A stretch of 64,000 nucleotides of DNA. Origin: Symbiodinium natans. Its lineage: Eukaryota; Sar; Dinophyceae; Suessiales; Symbiodiniaceae. The notes beneath the pieces are model-generated. The model ran no database searches and was not told the DNA's origin. It saw only the letters and a list, made by a program, of their open reading frames with translations. Shown in pieces: positions 49,668 through 59,835 of this stretch (its first letter is position 1; every line of letters starts with the position of its first letter). Position numbers and translations under genes: made by a program. The stretch is from NCBI GenBank assembly GCA_905221605.1, contig CAJNDS010002602.1:62001-126000 (forward strand), read 5' to 3'.

Positions 49668-49982
49668 GTAGGCCCAGGTAGGACCCCGGTAAGAGGAGAC
49701 GTGTGCGGCAGTTTGCTTTCCCTGACCAAGGAACGGTTTGCTGAAATACGTGCAGTCCCTGCTCCATGCCGTAATCCAGGACCCGCGTGTGTGTGTGACA
49801 TCCTGCCCCTCTTTAGCATTGATCCGCGTCGCAGCATGTGCCGGGACCTGACTTCTCAAACATCTGAGATGGTTTCAACACGTTCAATTGTGCCGCAATT
49901 TGGAGGACAAGCCTAACGATCCGTAACCTGGCTTGACTTCGACTTGCCCCGACCCGCGAATCGAAGTGTTTGCGACCTGCTA

Positions 49983-50101
49983 CTCTTATATATAGAAATA
50001 TATATATCTGCAGATGTATGGTAAATATCATATTACATCTAATATGATATGATATGGTACGGTACGATATGACTATGATATGATACGATATGATGTTATA
50101 A
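49983..50101. repeat. TATA/GATAT-rich tract
   Basis: Imperfect ATATGATATG and ACGATATGA repeats, markedly more AT-rich than the surroundings. Confidence 0.8.
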
Positions 50102-50514
50102 AAAATGCGTTCTGCCATGCTCAGCTCAAGGTTTGCCTACATGATTGAGCAGCTGACAGCGGCCAAGAGCCACTTGGCAGTACATGGCGCTTTACGGAGA
50201 GAATCCGAGATCTTTGCACGTGGCCATGTCTTCAGTGACATCAGTGACTTCAGTTACTTCATGATACCTTGACTTATTGCTCTCAGGCAAGTCAGAAGCC
50301 TGTGCGCGAGTCCTTTCGCGGCCAACGAGCGCGGTACCCCGGAGCCGCCCAAGCAGCGCCATGCGGTCGCCAGCCTCAGAATGCGAAGGGGCGTGACGGA
50401 CTTGCTTGAGACTAGGTCCACTCGCTCTTCCCTTGCCCTCTCATCATCATGGTTTCTCCAGGGCTTTCGGCTCCATTTTGAAGCAGCTCAGGAAGTACAG
50501 CAGTAGGGGTTGCG

Positions 50515-51062
50515 ATGACATCGCCCATTAAGCGGCGAGCTGCTAAAACCGACCAGCACACAAAAGCACGTTTTGCGCACCGTGCGGGACTCAAGGCCCA
50601 CATCTGCAGCACACATTCGGCCAACTCCGCCGCAAGCGCAGCTCGGAAAGAACTTGGTATTACCATTAGAGAGGGGAAGCTCAAGTGCTATCTTTCAGAC
50701 TACGACGTCTGTGTTGACCACAACTCCTCCAGACTCGAAACATGTCGAGTCCGGGCAATCTCGCATCCTGCTGTGGTATCTGTTGCCCCTCCCAGGCAGC
50801 CTTTGGTGGAGGCTCCGGCGCCCCAAGAGGACCCACCGGCACTTCCAGCGCGCCCGCCGCCTGCCAACGAATTTATTCGAGTGCGCCAAACACACTTGCC
50901 GAAATGGGCCTAAATGCTATGAGGGGTATGATGTGCTATGCAGGTCTGGGCAGGCAGCAGCGCGAGTCCCAGAAGAGGAGGCTGCAGAAAGCTCTCCAGT
51001 TGCTCCGTCCCCCGCAGCAGTGCCAGAGAAGGCCGGGGAATCTTGCAAAAGATGTTCTTGAT
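50515..51062 (+). CDS. Candidate exons upstream of the repeat gene
   Basis: ATG at 50518 (TCGCCC) opens a 132-codon frame (RAAKTDQHTKARFAHRAGLK) of uncertain value. Better is 50957-51058, reading AAARVPEEEAAESSPVAPSP and AAVPEKAGE, a Pro/Glu/Ala linker like those between later repeats. A further block, EPSPMQRKHLEELDRRTLSK, follows TTTCTCCAG at 51403-51464. Confidence 0.3.
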
Positions 51063-51671
51063 TTTACTGCGTAATGTTGGGATGTCCTCCCGACATCAGG
51101 GAAAATCATTTAATCATACCCGACTCCCGAGAACATAGCTTTGTGTCAACAATGCAGAGTGCAATGAGCAGAGGGCAGAGGAGGATACCAGCCGCTCGAG
51201 TTTACGATGCTCCCGTGCTCTTTGTGAACTACTTTGTGCGGTGTGAGATGATTGAAACCTGGAGGAGGCAACTGCCCAGACAAGGGAGGACAATGCGGAA
51301 TCCGAGGACTATGGGGCTGCTTTATGCCCAGAATGCATTTGCATCAGGCCTCTCGCTCGATGCAAATCGATTCAATGTTTGATCATGTTTCTGTTCTTTC
51401 TCCAGGAACCTTCACCTATGCAAAGGAAGCATCTGGAGGAGTTGGACCGAAGAACCCTGTCTAAATGACGCATGAAGAACAGGTGGTCCTTTGGAACTTG
51501 TAGACATAAGGGCAGGGAGTCGCCGGTCGTCTTGCCATGCGGATGAATATGCCAGCAAGGTGCGGACCTGAAACTGTCTCTCCTCAAGACTGCCATGGAT
51601 GGGTGCGAGTCTGGTGATTTGGGTGTGGTGACTCGGCTTCGAAATATTACCTACTTATACCATCTTGCAAG

Positions 51672-51846
51672 AAGCCACAGACAGATTTCAGGGTCAGAGT
51701 TGCCGTGAGCGTGATGCAGGATGCGGTTCCATTCGGTTCCGAGGTTCTCTCAGCTGTGGGTGTCGACAAGAGCCGCAACCGCATCCAGGCGCTGCTGGAA
51801 AAGTCGGCCGAAACAGGCCCCGACACCTTCTTGGTCACCTTCTCGG
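51672..51846 (+). CDS. Helical-repeat exon
   Basis: The frame reads FRVRVAVSVMQDAVPFGSEV, then SRNRIQALLEKSAETGPDTF, the first divergent repeat (L...LEKSAETG). It ends near TCGG|GTTTCT. Confidence 0.4.
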
Positions 51847-54800
51847 GTTTCTTGGGCTTGGGGTGGCTACGCTTACCACTCGCTGGGCACATTAGCATGG
51901 CCACTCAAGCGAAGAAGGGGAATGAGAAGGAGAAGAGGAATGCACGTTTCAGGCTGGTTTTTTCGGCTAGATGTTTCACGAAGGGACTGGAATGGACTGG
52001 ATTCGGGCGCACTCGCGGAAGGGGTCCTCCCGGGAACTCATTGTATAGTATGGTGTAGGAGGGAAATGAAGGAATCTGCAGCCAAGCTTTGGCCTCGAGG
52101 CCCCAAGAGTGGAATCCAAAGGCATCGCAGGCTCTTTTGATCCTCGGAAGCCTGTAAGGTCACCCAAGACCTATCGGCATCATCACACAATGGCCCAAGT
52201 GAGAATGATTTCAACACGCAGTGCATGCGATGAAGCACGGGTGATTAGAAAACCCCCAAAAAAATTCGGAGGCGAGCTGGAAGCGGCCCTCAAGCGGACG
52301 ATGGAGACGAAGGATGCAACAGCAGCTCGGATGAGAGACTTCAGCGTGTCAGATTCTTACGGGACACTCCATCCGCCACCACATATCGATACATGATGAT
52401 CTTCGTGCTTTCTTGGAGCAAGGACCTGGACAAGCTGAAGGGGCAGCTGCGAGATGTGTTGCTGGATGCAAACGAGTCAGGCCAAGTGTCGGCCGTACTT
52501 GAGCAGCGACTGGGCAGGAAGATACCCCCGCAACATGGTGCAGTGTTGTTTACATTGGATCGTGGCTGTGTGGCAGAGATTTCCTGAGGACAACACGTGT
52601 TCCATTCACATGGCCGGGTGGGGGGGTGTACTGGGTACACAATGGTAAGAGCACTGGTATCGACTTTGCCAAGCTTAGGATCTCCAGGCTCGAGGAGCCC
52701 CAGGCTGCCAGCCCAGGAAAGGAGTCCAGCGCCACTTGGTACAGCCGTGGGGGCTTATTATTGGGATGAGGGCTTCCATGGCACGCCCCTCTTTGACTCT
52801 TTGAGACTGAACCATGTTTTGACACTGGCTCAGGAGCTTGAGAGGCTGAAGGTGCACTTGAACCTGGGTTTGCATCCGCTTTAAGAGCTCTTTCTCGGTG
52901 CGTGTCCTCGCTGTACGGGGAAGCCCGAACTGAACGTGAGAGCCTGAAAGCATGCCTCTGCTGTGCCCAGGAAAACCCTTCTCATGGATGCTAACGAGTC
53001 CGGCAGAGTTCTCGCAATCCTGCAAGAGCTGCTTGCTCAAATGCCTCTGTCGGCCCATCAAGCCAAAAGGCCGCCTCTTTTCTAGCTGAGGATGTCCACG
53101 GAGAAGGTCGAGGAGGAAGCAGCGCAGAAGGTGTTGGAGGAAATCTCTGTCTGCGCCTTAGACTTTGCAAAGCCTTTGAGGGGAGATATGGGCAGTGGCA
53201 GCAGGGGACGCCCCGGTGCAAATAGGCAGATTTTGGCAAAAAGATCTGTGAAGCAGCCAGGAGATGGAGCAACTGAAGCAACGCATGAAGGCCGCGCTCT
53301 TTGATGCCGACTCCAAAAAGGTCCTGCAAGCCTTAGAGCAGCTTGCACGCGGTAGTGAACTCGAATCCTCGTTTATCGAGGCTATTTGCTTGAACAAGCC
53401 GAGCTCCATCTAAGGAGCACGCAGCGGATGACCCAGCCCAGAGAGAGCACAGATTCAGGAGCTTGCCAGACTTGCCAGAGCGGGTGAGCTCAGCTCCTTA
53501 GCTGGCTTGCTGCCTTTGCCCGTAGCTCGACCAGGAGTTCCAGCCGCCAGCACCCGTGCTCCAGTGCTGCCGGCCCATGCCGCAACAAACCTGGCTTCGG
53601 CCTAAGCCGTCAACAGCGCTTTCTCATGCTTTCTCCAAATCCCAAGAGCTTGAACACTCCACAGACTCCACAGGTCAATGCGCAGGCCAAGATGCAGGAG
53701 GGCGTGAAAAATGGATTGCTGGAGAAGGGTTTGGAGAAGGCCCTTGCCTGAGTAAGTGGGCAGAATCCTTGTGACTCGCAACTGTGGTCACACACTGTCC
53801 TGTGCAAATGGAACGCGGTTACCAACTCAGAGCTCCGACGTATGCAGCAGGTCATGCAAAATCCGCTCCTCCACTGCATCGATCGCTCAACATGTTGTCC
53901 ATCATGGTTGTTGTTTCTCGGTGCCTTGGTTTTGACTCGCTTGTCGTAGACATTGGTCCAAGGTCTCAAGCCCCTGCAGAAGCAGCAAAAGACCATCTTC
54001 GCAAGACGATGAACGAAACTGCCGAGCGAGAAGGGCTTCTGCTAAAGGCAGAGTCCATAGCCTTGGAGGAACTCAGTGAGATCAAGGGAAGGATGAAGAA
54101 GGTCATGATGCAAGCCGCAGAAACGGGAACCCTTGCGAAAGAGTTGGAGCAGCTTCTGCTGAGCGTGCCTGCTGCACCGGCCACACCTGCTCAACCAGCG
54201 GGCCCGGTTGGTTCTGAGAAAGAGGCTCTGAGAAGCAATGTTCGAGAGATTGTTCAAGAGTCTCTTGCCTCTGGAAAGTTGGAAGAAGGCCTCCAGCAAC
54301 TGGCCGCGCAGAAAGCATCGAAGCCCAGCAACCAGAGTGAACTTCAAGAGCTGGGCGAGAAGCTGCGAGGAGTACTAGAAGAAGCTTCGAGCAGCGGCAA
54401 GCTGGAGGAAGCCCTGCAACTGCTGCAGGAAGAACAGCAGGAGACCATCAAGGCAGCCCCCGAGGATGATCTGGAGGCGGTGCGGAGCAACTTGTGTACA
54501 GTCGTGGAAGACGCCCCGTGGCAGCATCCATGGGGCCATGGGGTCATGTCGTAGGGCCGTAGGGTCGACCCCGAACCTCCGAAAACATGTGGGATGCAGA
54601 CCCAGGCTGTGGACTCTGGCAAGTTGGCCGCGGCATTGGATGCTGTCAGGAAGGATGGCGAAGCTGAGAAGAAACCTGGGAAGACAAAGAAGTGTACCAA
54701 GATATCCCTCAAGGCCAGAGCTGACCCATGCGTGACCCATGCGTGACCCATGCTGTTTCCCCGCTGCGCAGTCCACAACGTGTGTGGCAGCTTTTCAAGT

Positions 54801-57026
54801 CACATGACGGTGAGGACAAATTCAGGAGGCTCTTGAGAGAAGCTCTGGCTTCGGGCGCATTGGCGACAAAAGTGGGGCTCCTCAAGCAGCCCAGCAAGGC
54901 CGCGAAGGGATGAGGATGTTAGCAACTGGAACTCTCTGAGACGAAAGCACCTGCGAGTTCTCCACTTGTCCTGCAGGAGCCGGCCCCGCCGCAGGGGGAG
55001 CCGCCGCACGAAATGGAGATCATGAAAGCCCACTTGCGCGAGGCCGGTCCGGTCCCGAACTCTGTGTGTATCTCAGGTGGCACAGCAGGAGATCTGCCCT
55101 AGGCGCTCTAGAGGATATGCTCCCTTACAGTCCGTCGTGTTCTTGCGGCCCAACTATTCTTGTCTCATCGTTCGTGCAGTCCTTTCTACAATTCATTTAC
55201 TCGCTCACATAGAAATTAAATTCCAAGGGGCACATTAGAAAGAATAATTAAAGTGCCCCAATGAAAGTACAAGTAATATAAGATAAATGGCGCAAATTAA
55301 AAGATTCAATGGCGGCCCCCTAAACTTAAATGCCACACGCTTAATAATTGTATTCATGCGCCCCTTATAATCATAGGATCTCGAATATAATCGTTAGGGT
55401 CATTGAGGTACGACCGTGTGTTCATCATGACAGGTTATTCAGTCACGCACAACCTTCACTTTGAGACAGGATTTTGGAAGAGGAAATCATTTGTAACCGC
55501 TAGAAAGAACTGGGCGATGAGTCCAAGGTCCTTGTCTTGAGGAATGCTAGGAGGAGAACGTATGAACATGTCAGGAGACTGGTGCTGTACGAAAGGAAAA
55601 AGTAAAGGTTAGCCACCCTCTGAATCACCCCTGAGAACCCAACATCGAAACCGTACCATTCATCTCTCTCACTCTTGTTCAGCAGCCTCGTTCACCCATC
55701 ACACCTTGAGACCCAACCTCTGTTTCCAGGCTTATTGTAACCGCCCCACAGATCTAGACCCTAGGATTCATCACCCAGCTAGAAGGGTATTAAAGGAGTG
55801 AGTCTTACTGCGTGGCTGCCCTTGGAATCGCATGCCAGGTTAGCCTTCTTTGAGAAATACGAGCCATATGGTCCCACCAGAAGCTGACACAGGAAAGTCT
55901 CAGAATCTCCCCTTTCACATCCTTCAACTTTCCGGCAGGCCCTACAACATGCAGCAGAGTGCCTTGGCACGGTCCAGCATGGCTTCGTGGCACTCGAGTG
56001 CATGCCATTGCTTCGGAAGCTTTGCATGCTTTGTAGGTGCGGGCAGCTTGCAGATGCCTTGGCCTCCGCACGTTGCCTCCAGGAAGGCATGGACTGTGCG
56101 AAGGGCAGCGCATACGACTAGCAGAGTTGCGAGTGGGCCGTCCTAATGTGACTCAGTAAGTGCTGGCTTTGCGTGTGGCGATCGGCGAGATTCGGTGGGA
56201 TGCGGTGAGACGCTTTAGCACGGGGGGATTCTTCGGCATTGGGCACTGGAGGTGCTGACCAACGAAGTGCCGATGTAGAGGCCACGGCTGTGAAGCTGCG
56301 AGGGGTGCTGGCCGAGGCAAGGCTGAGCTCAGCGTCCCTGTTTTGTCTGGTGAAAACATTGTGACACAGTGCGAAAGACTGTGAGGCAGGGTGAGGGAGT
56401 GCGCCAGGGATGCAAGTATTGTGCCATGTCGAGGCGGCTCTCTGCGGCCGCTTGGAGGAGACTCTCCGAGCCCTTCAGAAGGACTTGCTGTGCCAATGTC
56501 GCTGCAGAAATTGCGTGCAGTGTAGGGTTGGTTTCGTCTGGAAGGAAGAGGGTGTCCCAACTGCGGCGCAGCCAGTGCAGGCACATGCAAAATCATTCAT
56601 TCATGGAGTCGATCAGACAGAGACTGCCAGTATCTTAGATGCCTTGAGGGCAGCGATGAGAGTGCACCAGATGCGGCTCCCCGAGAAGCCGCATGGCTGC
56701 AAATCGTTGACTGCTAGCGTTGACTGTAAAGGTGATTTGCCTGATCTTGCTTGCAGCTGGCAGAGCTTAAGCTGTTCCGAAGTGGGAATGGCTCAAGCAC
56801 TCAGCCGGTGCTAGACCGTCCACCACGAATCCCTTCAGCTGCAAAGCTGATTACTTCGAGGTGGGCCGCTGTGTAGTTCAAGTCGCATCAGCTGCTGCTC
56901 GACTTCACCTGAGAGCGGGGCATGGCAGGAAATCTGATGGCATGGCAATGCTCACCGAAGTTCGACCAAGCGTTGGAGGAGATGTCCGAATGGTTCAAAG
57001 ATGCAGGCCTGCAAAGGGAAGTATGA
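51672..57026 (+). CDS. Helical-repeat protein built from one repeat per exon, multi-exon
   Basis: At least a dozen plus-strand exons each carry one copy of a 30-40-residue motif with pattern LR..L..A..SGKLE.AL..L, often followed by a Pro/Ala linker. Clear copies are LRDVLLDANESGQVSAVL (52423-52521), LLMDANESGRVLAILQELL (52971), MKAALFDADSKKVLQALEQL (53261), VKNGLLEKGLEKAL (53626-53751), LREALASGALATKV (54803) and four in 53963-54512. Phase agrees across 54513-54606 (GC-AG), joining TVVED to AVDSGKLAAALDAV. Most copies end in a stop if read past the exon, confirming intron separation. The family is unrecognised; alpha-solenoid scaffolds behave this way. Whether all copies are one transcript, or some are pseudo-exons, cannot be decided. 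Confidence 0.5.
52265..52349 (+). CDS. Divergent helical-repeat exon
   Basis: GELEAALKRTMETKDATAAR fits the first half of the repeat; the second half (RMRDFSVS) is poor. Confidence 0.3.
52423..52521 (+). CDS. Helical-repeat exon
   Basis: After GAGCAAG: DLDKLKGQLRDVLLDANESG, then QVSAVLEQRLGRK. It is closely related to the exon at 52971 (shared LLDANESG/LLMDANESG), so one probably arose by duplication of the other. Confidence 0.55.
52834..53085 (+). CDS. Helical repeat split over two exons
   Basis: 52834-about 52860 reads ELERLKVHLN after TGGCTCAG. 52971-53085 reads KTLLMDANESGRVLAILQEL, then LAQMPLSAHQAK after GTGCCCAG. Together they rebuild one full repeat, the intron falling before the second half of helix A. 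Confidence 0.5.
53261..53413 (+). CDS. Helical-repeat exon
   Basis: After GCAGCCAG: EMEQLKQRMKAALFDADSKK, then VLQALEQLARGSELESSFIE; TAA at 53411. A short block, STEKVEEEAAQKVLEEI, precedes it at 53092-53142 after GCTGAG. Confidence 0.5.
   Translation, partial: EMEQLKQRMKAALFDADSKKVLQALEQLARGSELESSFIEAICLNKPSSI
53453..53605 (+). CDS. Helical-repeat exon with Pro/Ala linker
   Basis: After AGCACAG: IQELARLARAGELSSLAGLL, then PLPVARPGVPAASTRAPVLP; TAA at 53603. The repeat plus linker layout equals that in 53963-54512. Confidence 0.45.
   Translation: MQELARLARAGELSSLAGLLPLPVARPGVPAASTRAPVLPAHAATNLASA
53626..53751 (+). CDS. Helical-repeat exon (41 codons from ATG)
   Basis: The frame reads NTPQTPQVNAQAKMQEGVKN, then GLLEKGLEKALA; TGA at 53749 overlapping GCCTGAGTAAGT. 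A donor GTAAGT lies right at the stop, so a splice that removes the TGA would need the last codons trimmed. Confidence 0.45.
   Translation: MLSPNPKSLNTPQTPQVNAQAKMQEGVKNGLLEKGLEKALA
53963..54512 (+). CDS. Long exon with about four helical repeats
   Basis: After GGTCCAAG the frame runs 183 codons. Repeats: EELSEIKGRMKKVMMQAAET with GTLAKELEQLL, then a Pro/Ala linker; LRSNVREIVQESLASGKLEE with GLQQL; ELQELGEKLRGVLEEASSSG with KLEEALQLL; and the first half of a fourth, LEAVRSNLCTVVED, completed by the next exon. This is the best preserved block and defines the consensus. Confidence 0.65.
54607..54720 (+). CDS. Helical-repeat exon (second half of the fourth repeat)
   Basis: After ACCCAG: AVDSGKLAAALDAVRKDGEA, then EKKPGKTKKCTK. 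A basic linker follows. Three tandem TGACCCATGCG units (54722-54752) follow and bring in the stop. Confidence 0.55.
54800..54913 (+). CDS. Helical-repeat exon
   Basis: HDGEDKFRRLLREALASGAL, then ATKVGLLKQPSKAAKG; TGA at 54911. It has a clear LLREALASGAL core. Confidence 0.5.
   Translation, partial: SHDGEDKFRRLLREALASGALATKVGLLKQPSKAAKG
54923..55055 (+). CDS. Linker and partial repeat exon
   Basis: After GATGTTAG: QLELSETKAPASSPLVLQEP, then PPHEMEIMKAHLREAG, i.e. a Pro-rich linker and the first helix of a repeat. Confidence 0.4.
55150..55500. other. AT-rich non-coding island
   Basis: Strikingly AT-rich for this window (AATAATTAAAG, TAATATAAGATAAATGG), with an inverted GGGGCAC/GTGCCCC pair near 55228-55261. 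It has no open frame of note. It lies in an intron or gap of the repeat gene and could be a recent insertion or organelle-derived piece; not identified. 55500-55890 shows nothing recognisable. Confidence 0.5.
55893..56121 (+). CDS. Helical-repeat exon
   Basis: The frame reads ALQHAAECLGTVQHGFVALE, then LRKLCMLCRCGQLADALASA and RCLQEGMDCAKGSAYD; TAG at 56119. The LRKL....CGQLADALAS core fits the repeat. Confidence 0.45.
56227..56364 (+). CDS. Helical-repeat exon
   Basis: DSSALGTGGADQRSADVEAT, then AVKLRGVLAEARLSSASLF; TGA at 56362. LRGVLAEA is nearly identical to LRGVLEEA in the 53963 exon. Confidence 0.45.
   Translation, partial: DSSALGTGGADQRSADVEATAVKLRGVLAEARLSSASLFCLVKTL
56410..56815 (+). 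CDS. Two divergent helical-repeat blocks
   Basis: VEAALCGRLEETLRALQKDL at about 56425-56500 and ILDALRAAMRVHQMRL at 56631-56680. The frame is open throughout, but the intervening part looks non-coding. Confidence 0.35.
56961..57026 (+). CDS. Short helical exon
   Basis: After TCACCGAAG: FDQALEEMSEWFKDAGLQRE and V before TGA at 57024. It is helical and acidic and may be the last exon of the repeat gene. Confidence 0.35.
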   Translation, partial: FDQALEEMSEWFKDAGLQREV

Positions 57027-57325
57027 CAACAGGTCAGCTGCATGTGTGCAATAGCCTTCCGTGCAGCAGGTGCATGTGGTTTCATGTAGTGCTCCAATTC
57101 TGCTCTCAATGCTTCTTTCTTTGTGGCCTCGACTCCAGCCTCAACGGGACCATGTACCGATATGTACTGTGCGGGAGGGAAGTGGGTGGCAGGAGTGTGG
57201 GAGTGTTCCGGGAGGGTCGAAGGCTTGATGAAATCAAATGGCAGAACCAAAAAAGCCGCATTCTTGTCCAGGCCGCGCGTCATCTTTTACTCGCTTAGAG
57301 TCCCGCAGCAACAAAGGTTTGGGCT

Positions 57326-58411
57326 GTGGGTCCTAGTTCCACGAGCCCAGTGAAATCGCTTTGTTGCAAAGGGGGGCGAGGTGCAAAATTCAAGGCGAGT
57401 TCATGTCAGGCTGAACTTCGCAGTCTAACCTTGTCTAACCAGCAACATGGAAGAACCAGCCGGCACTTGCCAGGCGAAGTTGAATCTAAAGCCGCCTCAC
57501 GTGACTTCGGGTATGGCTCCTCGCACCCGGTGCATGCCGAGTGCCACCCGGTCGTCGAGGCTTCCTCTCAAAGTCATGGCTCCGACAAGATGCACGATGA
57601 CAACCCAACTACGAAGCCAACAAGTCAAGAGATCACTGAGGTCGCGAACCACATCTACAGCACCGCGAAGGCAGTGCTGGAGCAATCGCACCACGAGTTC
57701 TTGCAGTTGCTGACGAGTATGGACCGCAACAATCCCGGAAGTGATTGCGGCAGTCCACAGCAAAGTGGTGCATCATCATCGGAGGCAAAGCCGCAGTGGA
57801 AGCGTAAAGTCAACCCCAAGAAGAGCGCAGCATCGATGGCGTCTTCTCCTTTGAGCCCAGGCCTTGTCACACGGACTAGCAGCATTTATGTCAAGCAAGA
57901 GAAGCTCCAGGAGAAGCGCTACGAGAACTTAGACGAAGATCCTATGAAGACAGACAAGACCAAACTGAGCATCATGGGCCTGAAGGACATGGACAAGGTC
58001 AAGGAGGTTGCTTCAAAAGCCCGCAGCATCGCAAGCAGCGTGTCCAGCGAGGACTCCAAGGCGACATCGCCGAAGGATTCGGGACGTGTGCGCATTCGCA
58101 TCACGCCACAGCACTTCAGCCCCTTAGGAACCACCTTCCGTGATGTGCACGTGGACTTCCTGTCCATGAACTTCGCCATGCAAGCTGTTGACTGCGAAGG
58201 CTACGTATGGACAGCTCGTTCGAACACGATGCCAGGGTACCTGGCGGTGGATCGTTGCAAGTACAAGATCGACCCAAATGGCAAGGACGTGCTGATTACT
58301 CTTTGTGCCATGGACGAGGATCAGTCTTTGAAGGGCCTGGCACGTCTTGAGTTAATCCGACCATACAAGTTCGAGGAAAAATCCGGTGACAGCAAGAATA
58401 ACTTCATCTAG
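57326..58411 (+). CDS. Protein with CS/p23-like C-terminal domain
   Basis: Frame open from 57326 to TAG 58409; the first in-frame ATG is 57590, so either that is the start or an upstream exon supplies it. The N-terminal third is polar (EITEVANHIYSTAKAVLEQS, helical). The middle is Ser/Lys-rich with MGLKDMDKVKEVASKARS. The last 110 residues read VRIRITPQHFSPLGTTFRDV, VHVDFLSMNFAMQAVD, KYKIDPNGKDVLITLCAMDE and LELIRPYKFEE, following the strand pattern of CS domains (calcyclin-binding protein/SGT1/p23), which are Hsp90 or ubiquitin-ligase adaptors. The family match is inferred by eye. The frame is uninterrupted and has strong codon texture. Confidence 0.68.
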   Translation: MGPSSTSPVKSLCCKGGRGAKFKASSCQAELRSLTLSNQQHGRTSRHLPGEVESKAASRDFGYGSSHPVHAECHPVVEASSQSHGSDKMHDDNPTTKPTSQEITEVANHIYSTAKAVLEQSHHEFLQLLTSMDRNNPGSDCGSPQQSGASSSEAKPQWKRKVNPKKSAASMASSPLSPGLVTRTSSIYVKQEKLQEKRYENLDEDPMKTDKTKLSIMGLKDMDKVKEVASKARSIASSVSSEDSKATSPKDSGRVRIRITPQHFSPLGTTFRDVHVDFLSMNFAMQAVDCEGYVWTARSNTMPGYLAVDRCKYKIDPNGKDVLITLCAMDEDQSLKGLARLELIRPYKFEEKSGDSKNNFI

Positions 58412-59830
58412 CGTCTGGATGATGAACGCTGCTGCCAGCACTTCTGAGAGTGCTGCCCTTGTTACTGCGTTTATGCAAGCCCCGACTCTGGCTTAAAACG
58501 GCTTACCCTTTTGTTCTCGTCACACTGCGAGAATGAGCCCTTCGCTTGTTTCGGAGAACGTCCAGAGTTGAGGTGCCAGCTCTCTGTATACAGATGGAAG
58601 CAGAGCGCGCGAGATTCCATGCACTTGTGTTGTCTACACTAGTCACTATTCTGCGCTTTACCTACTTATGTATGCACATATATTGCATGAGTTGTTTCTG
58701 ATTGCTGTATGATGCTGTGTGTTTCAGTTTGGTGTAGCTGCGCCGGCTGCTTTCGGACACGTCGCCTGTGTTCTTGCACGTAGTTGATGCTAGCTGCTAG
58801 TGCTTGTCCAATCTGGATCAGATGCGACTAACGAGTGGTAACGTGGCAGAGCCTATGGGAACCCAATCCGCAAGCAGCCTTGGGTGCAGCATTGCGCTCA
58901 ACACCTTCCATCCTGGAGATGCTGTGTGACTGCTGCGCTTAGCCCATTCAGCGAGCGTGTGGTTGTGATACGCTCTAAGACTCTAGGATCTCTTGCTCTA
59001 GGCCTGTTGCTGCTATCCGTGAACCGGGGTTCTTCTTCAATGGGCAATGCGCCGCAACTTAATGTTGCCGAAAAGAACGTGCGCATAAGACGTGTGCACC
59101 TGAAAGGCACTGACTGGGCTGTAACAATGTTGCAGTTCTGCTTGCCGTTGCTACTTGCCCGATTACCCACTGTCTGAACTGATGCCCTGTTACGCGAGAT
59201 GCTTCTTGCAGTGCCAGACCAGTGCATACGTGTGAAATCAATCGACTGCTCAAGCACTGTTCACGGTTTCGTTGCAGTCGAGACTCTTCCAGGACAGGCA
59301 AAGGCAAATGGGCACTCGCCGAGTCATGAGAAAGCTCGCAGCTGGGATATGTTTCCGGCAACCTAACTCCATCTAGTTTGAATTTAATGTATGCTTTGGG
59401 TATCTTTGGGTCATTTGGGCCTGCGAATACAATGGGCTTCACTGTCCACTTGCTGCCTGCCCAGATAGGTGCATCTGAGTAGCACTCAGAGCTGCACCGT
59501 GATTCCGACTGCCCCACTGACGCCGATATGCGGGTCAAAACAAGGGCCGGGAGATCCGATCTTCGCCGCTTGCCTGCTCCGTCCTACTGTGACACGCCCT
59601 TTGAAAAGAGCCTCTGAGGCTCCAGCATCGAACGAGGACCCGCTATCAGCGGACGAGGTGGGAAATCGAGCACAGTAGCGTGGGGACTTCTGAGCAATGT
59701 TGAGCTCCTGGCATTGTTGATGAATGCTCTGTACAGGTTGCGGAACAACCCCCTGGGTTGGAGAAGGCGCAGATGTGTGCCTGAACTAGGTCCAACTAGG
59801 CAGCCAGATCGTGGTCAGGCGACATCAGAG
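58412..59830. other. Intergenic region, no gene recognised
   Basis: Contains the probable 3' untranslated region of the CS-domain gene. Short open frames at 58884-59177 (plus) and 59059-59538 (minus) have no motif. No tRNA or repeat was noticed. Confidence 0.4.
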
Positions 59831-59835
59831 CTGGA

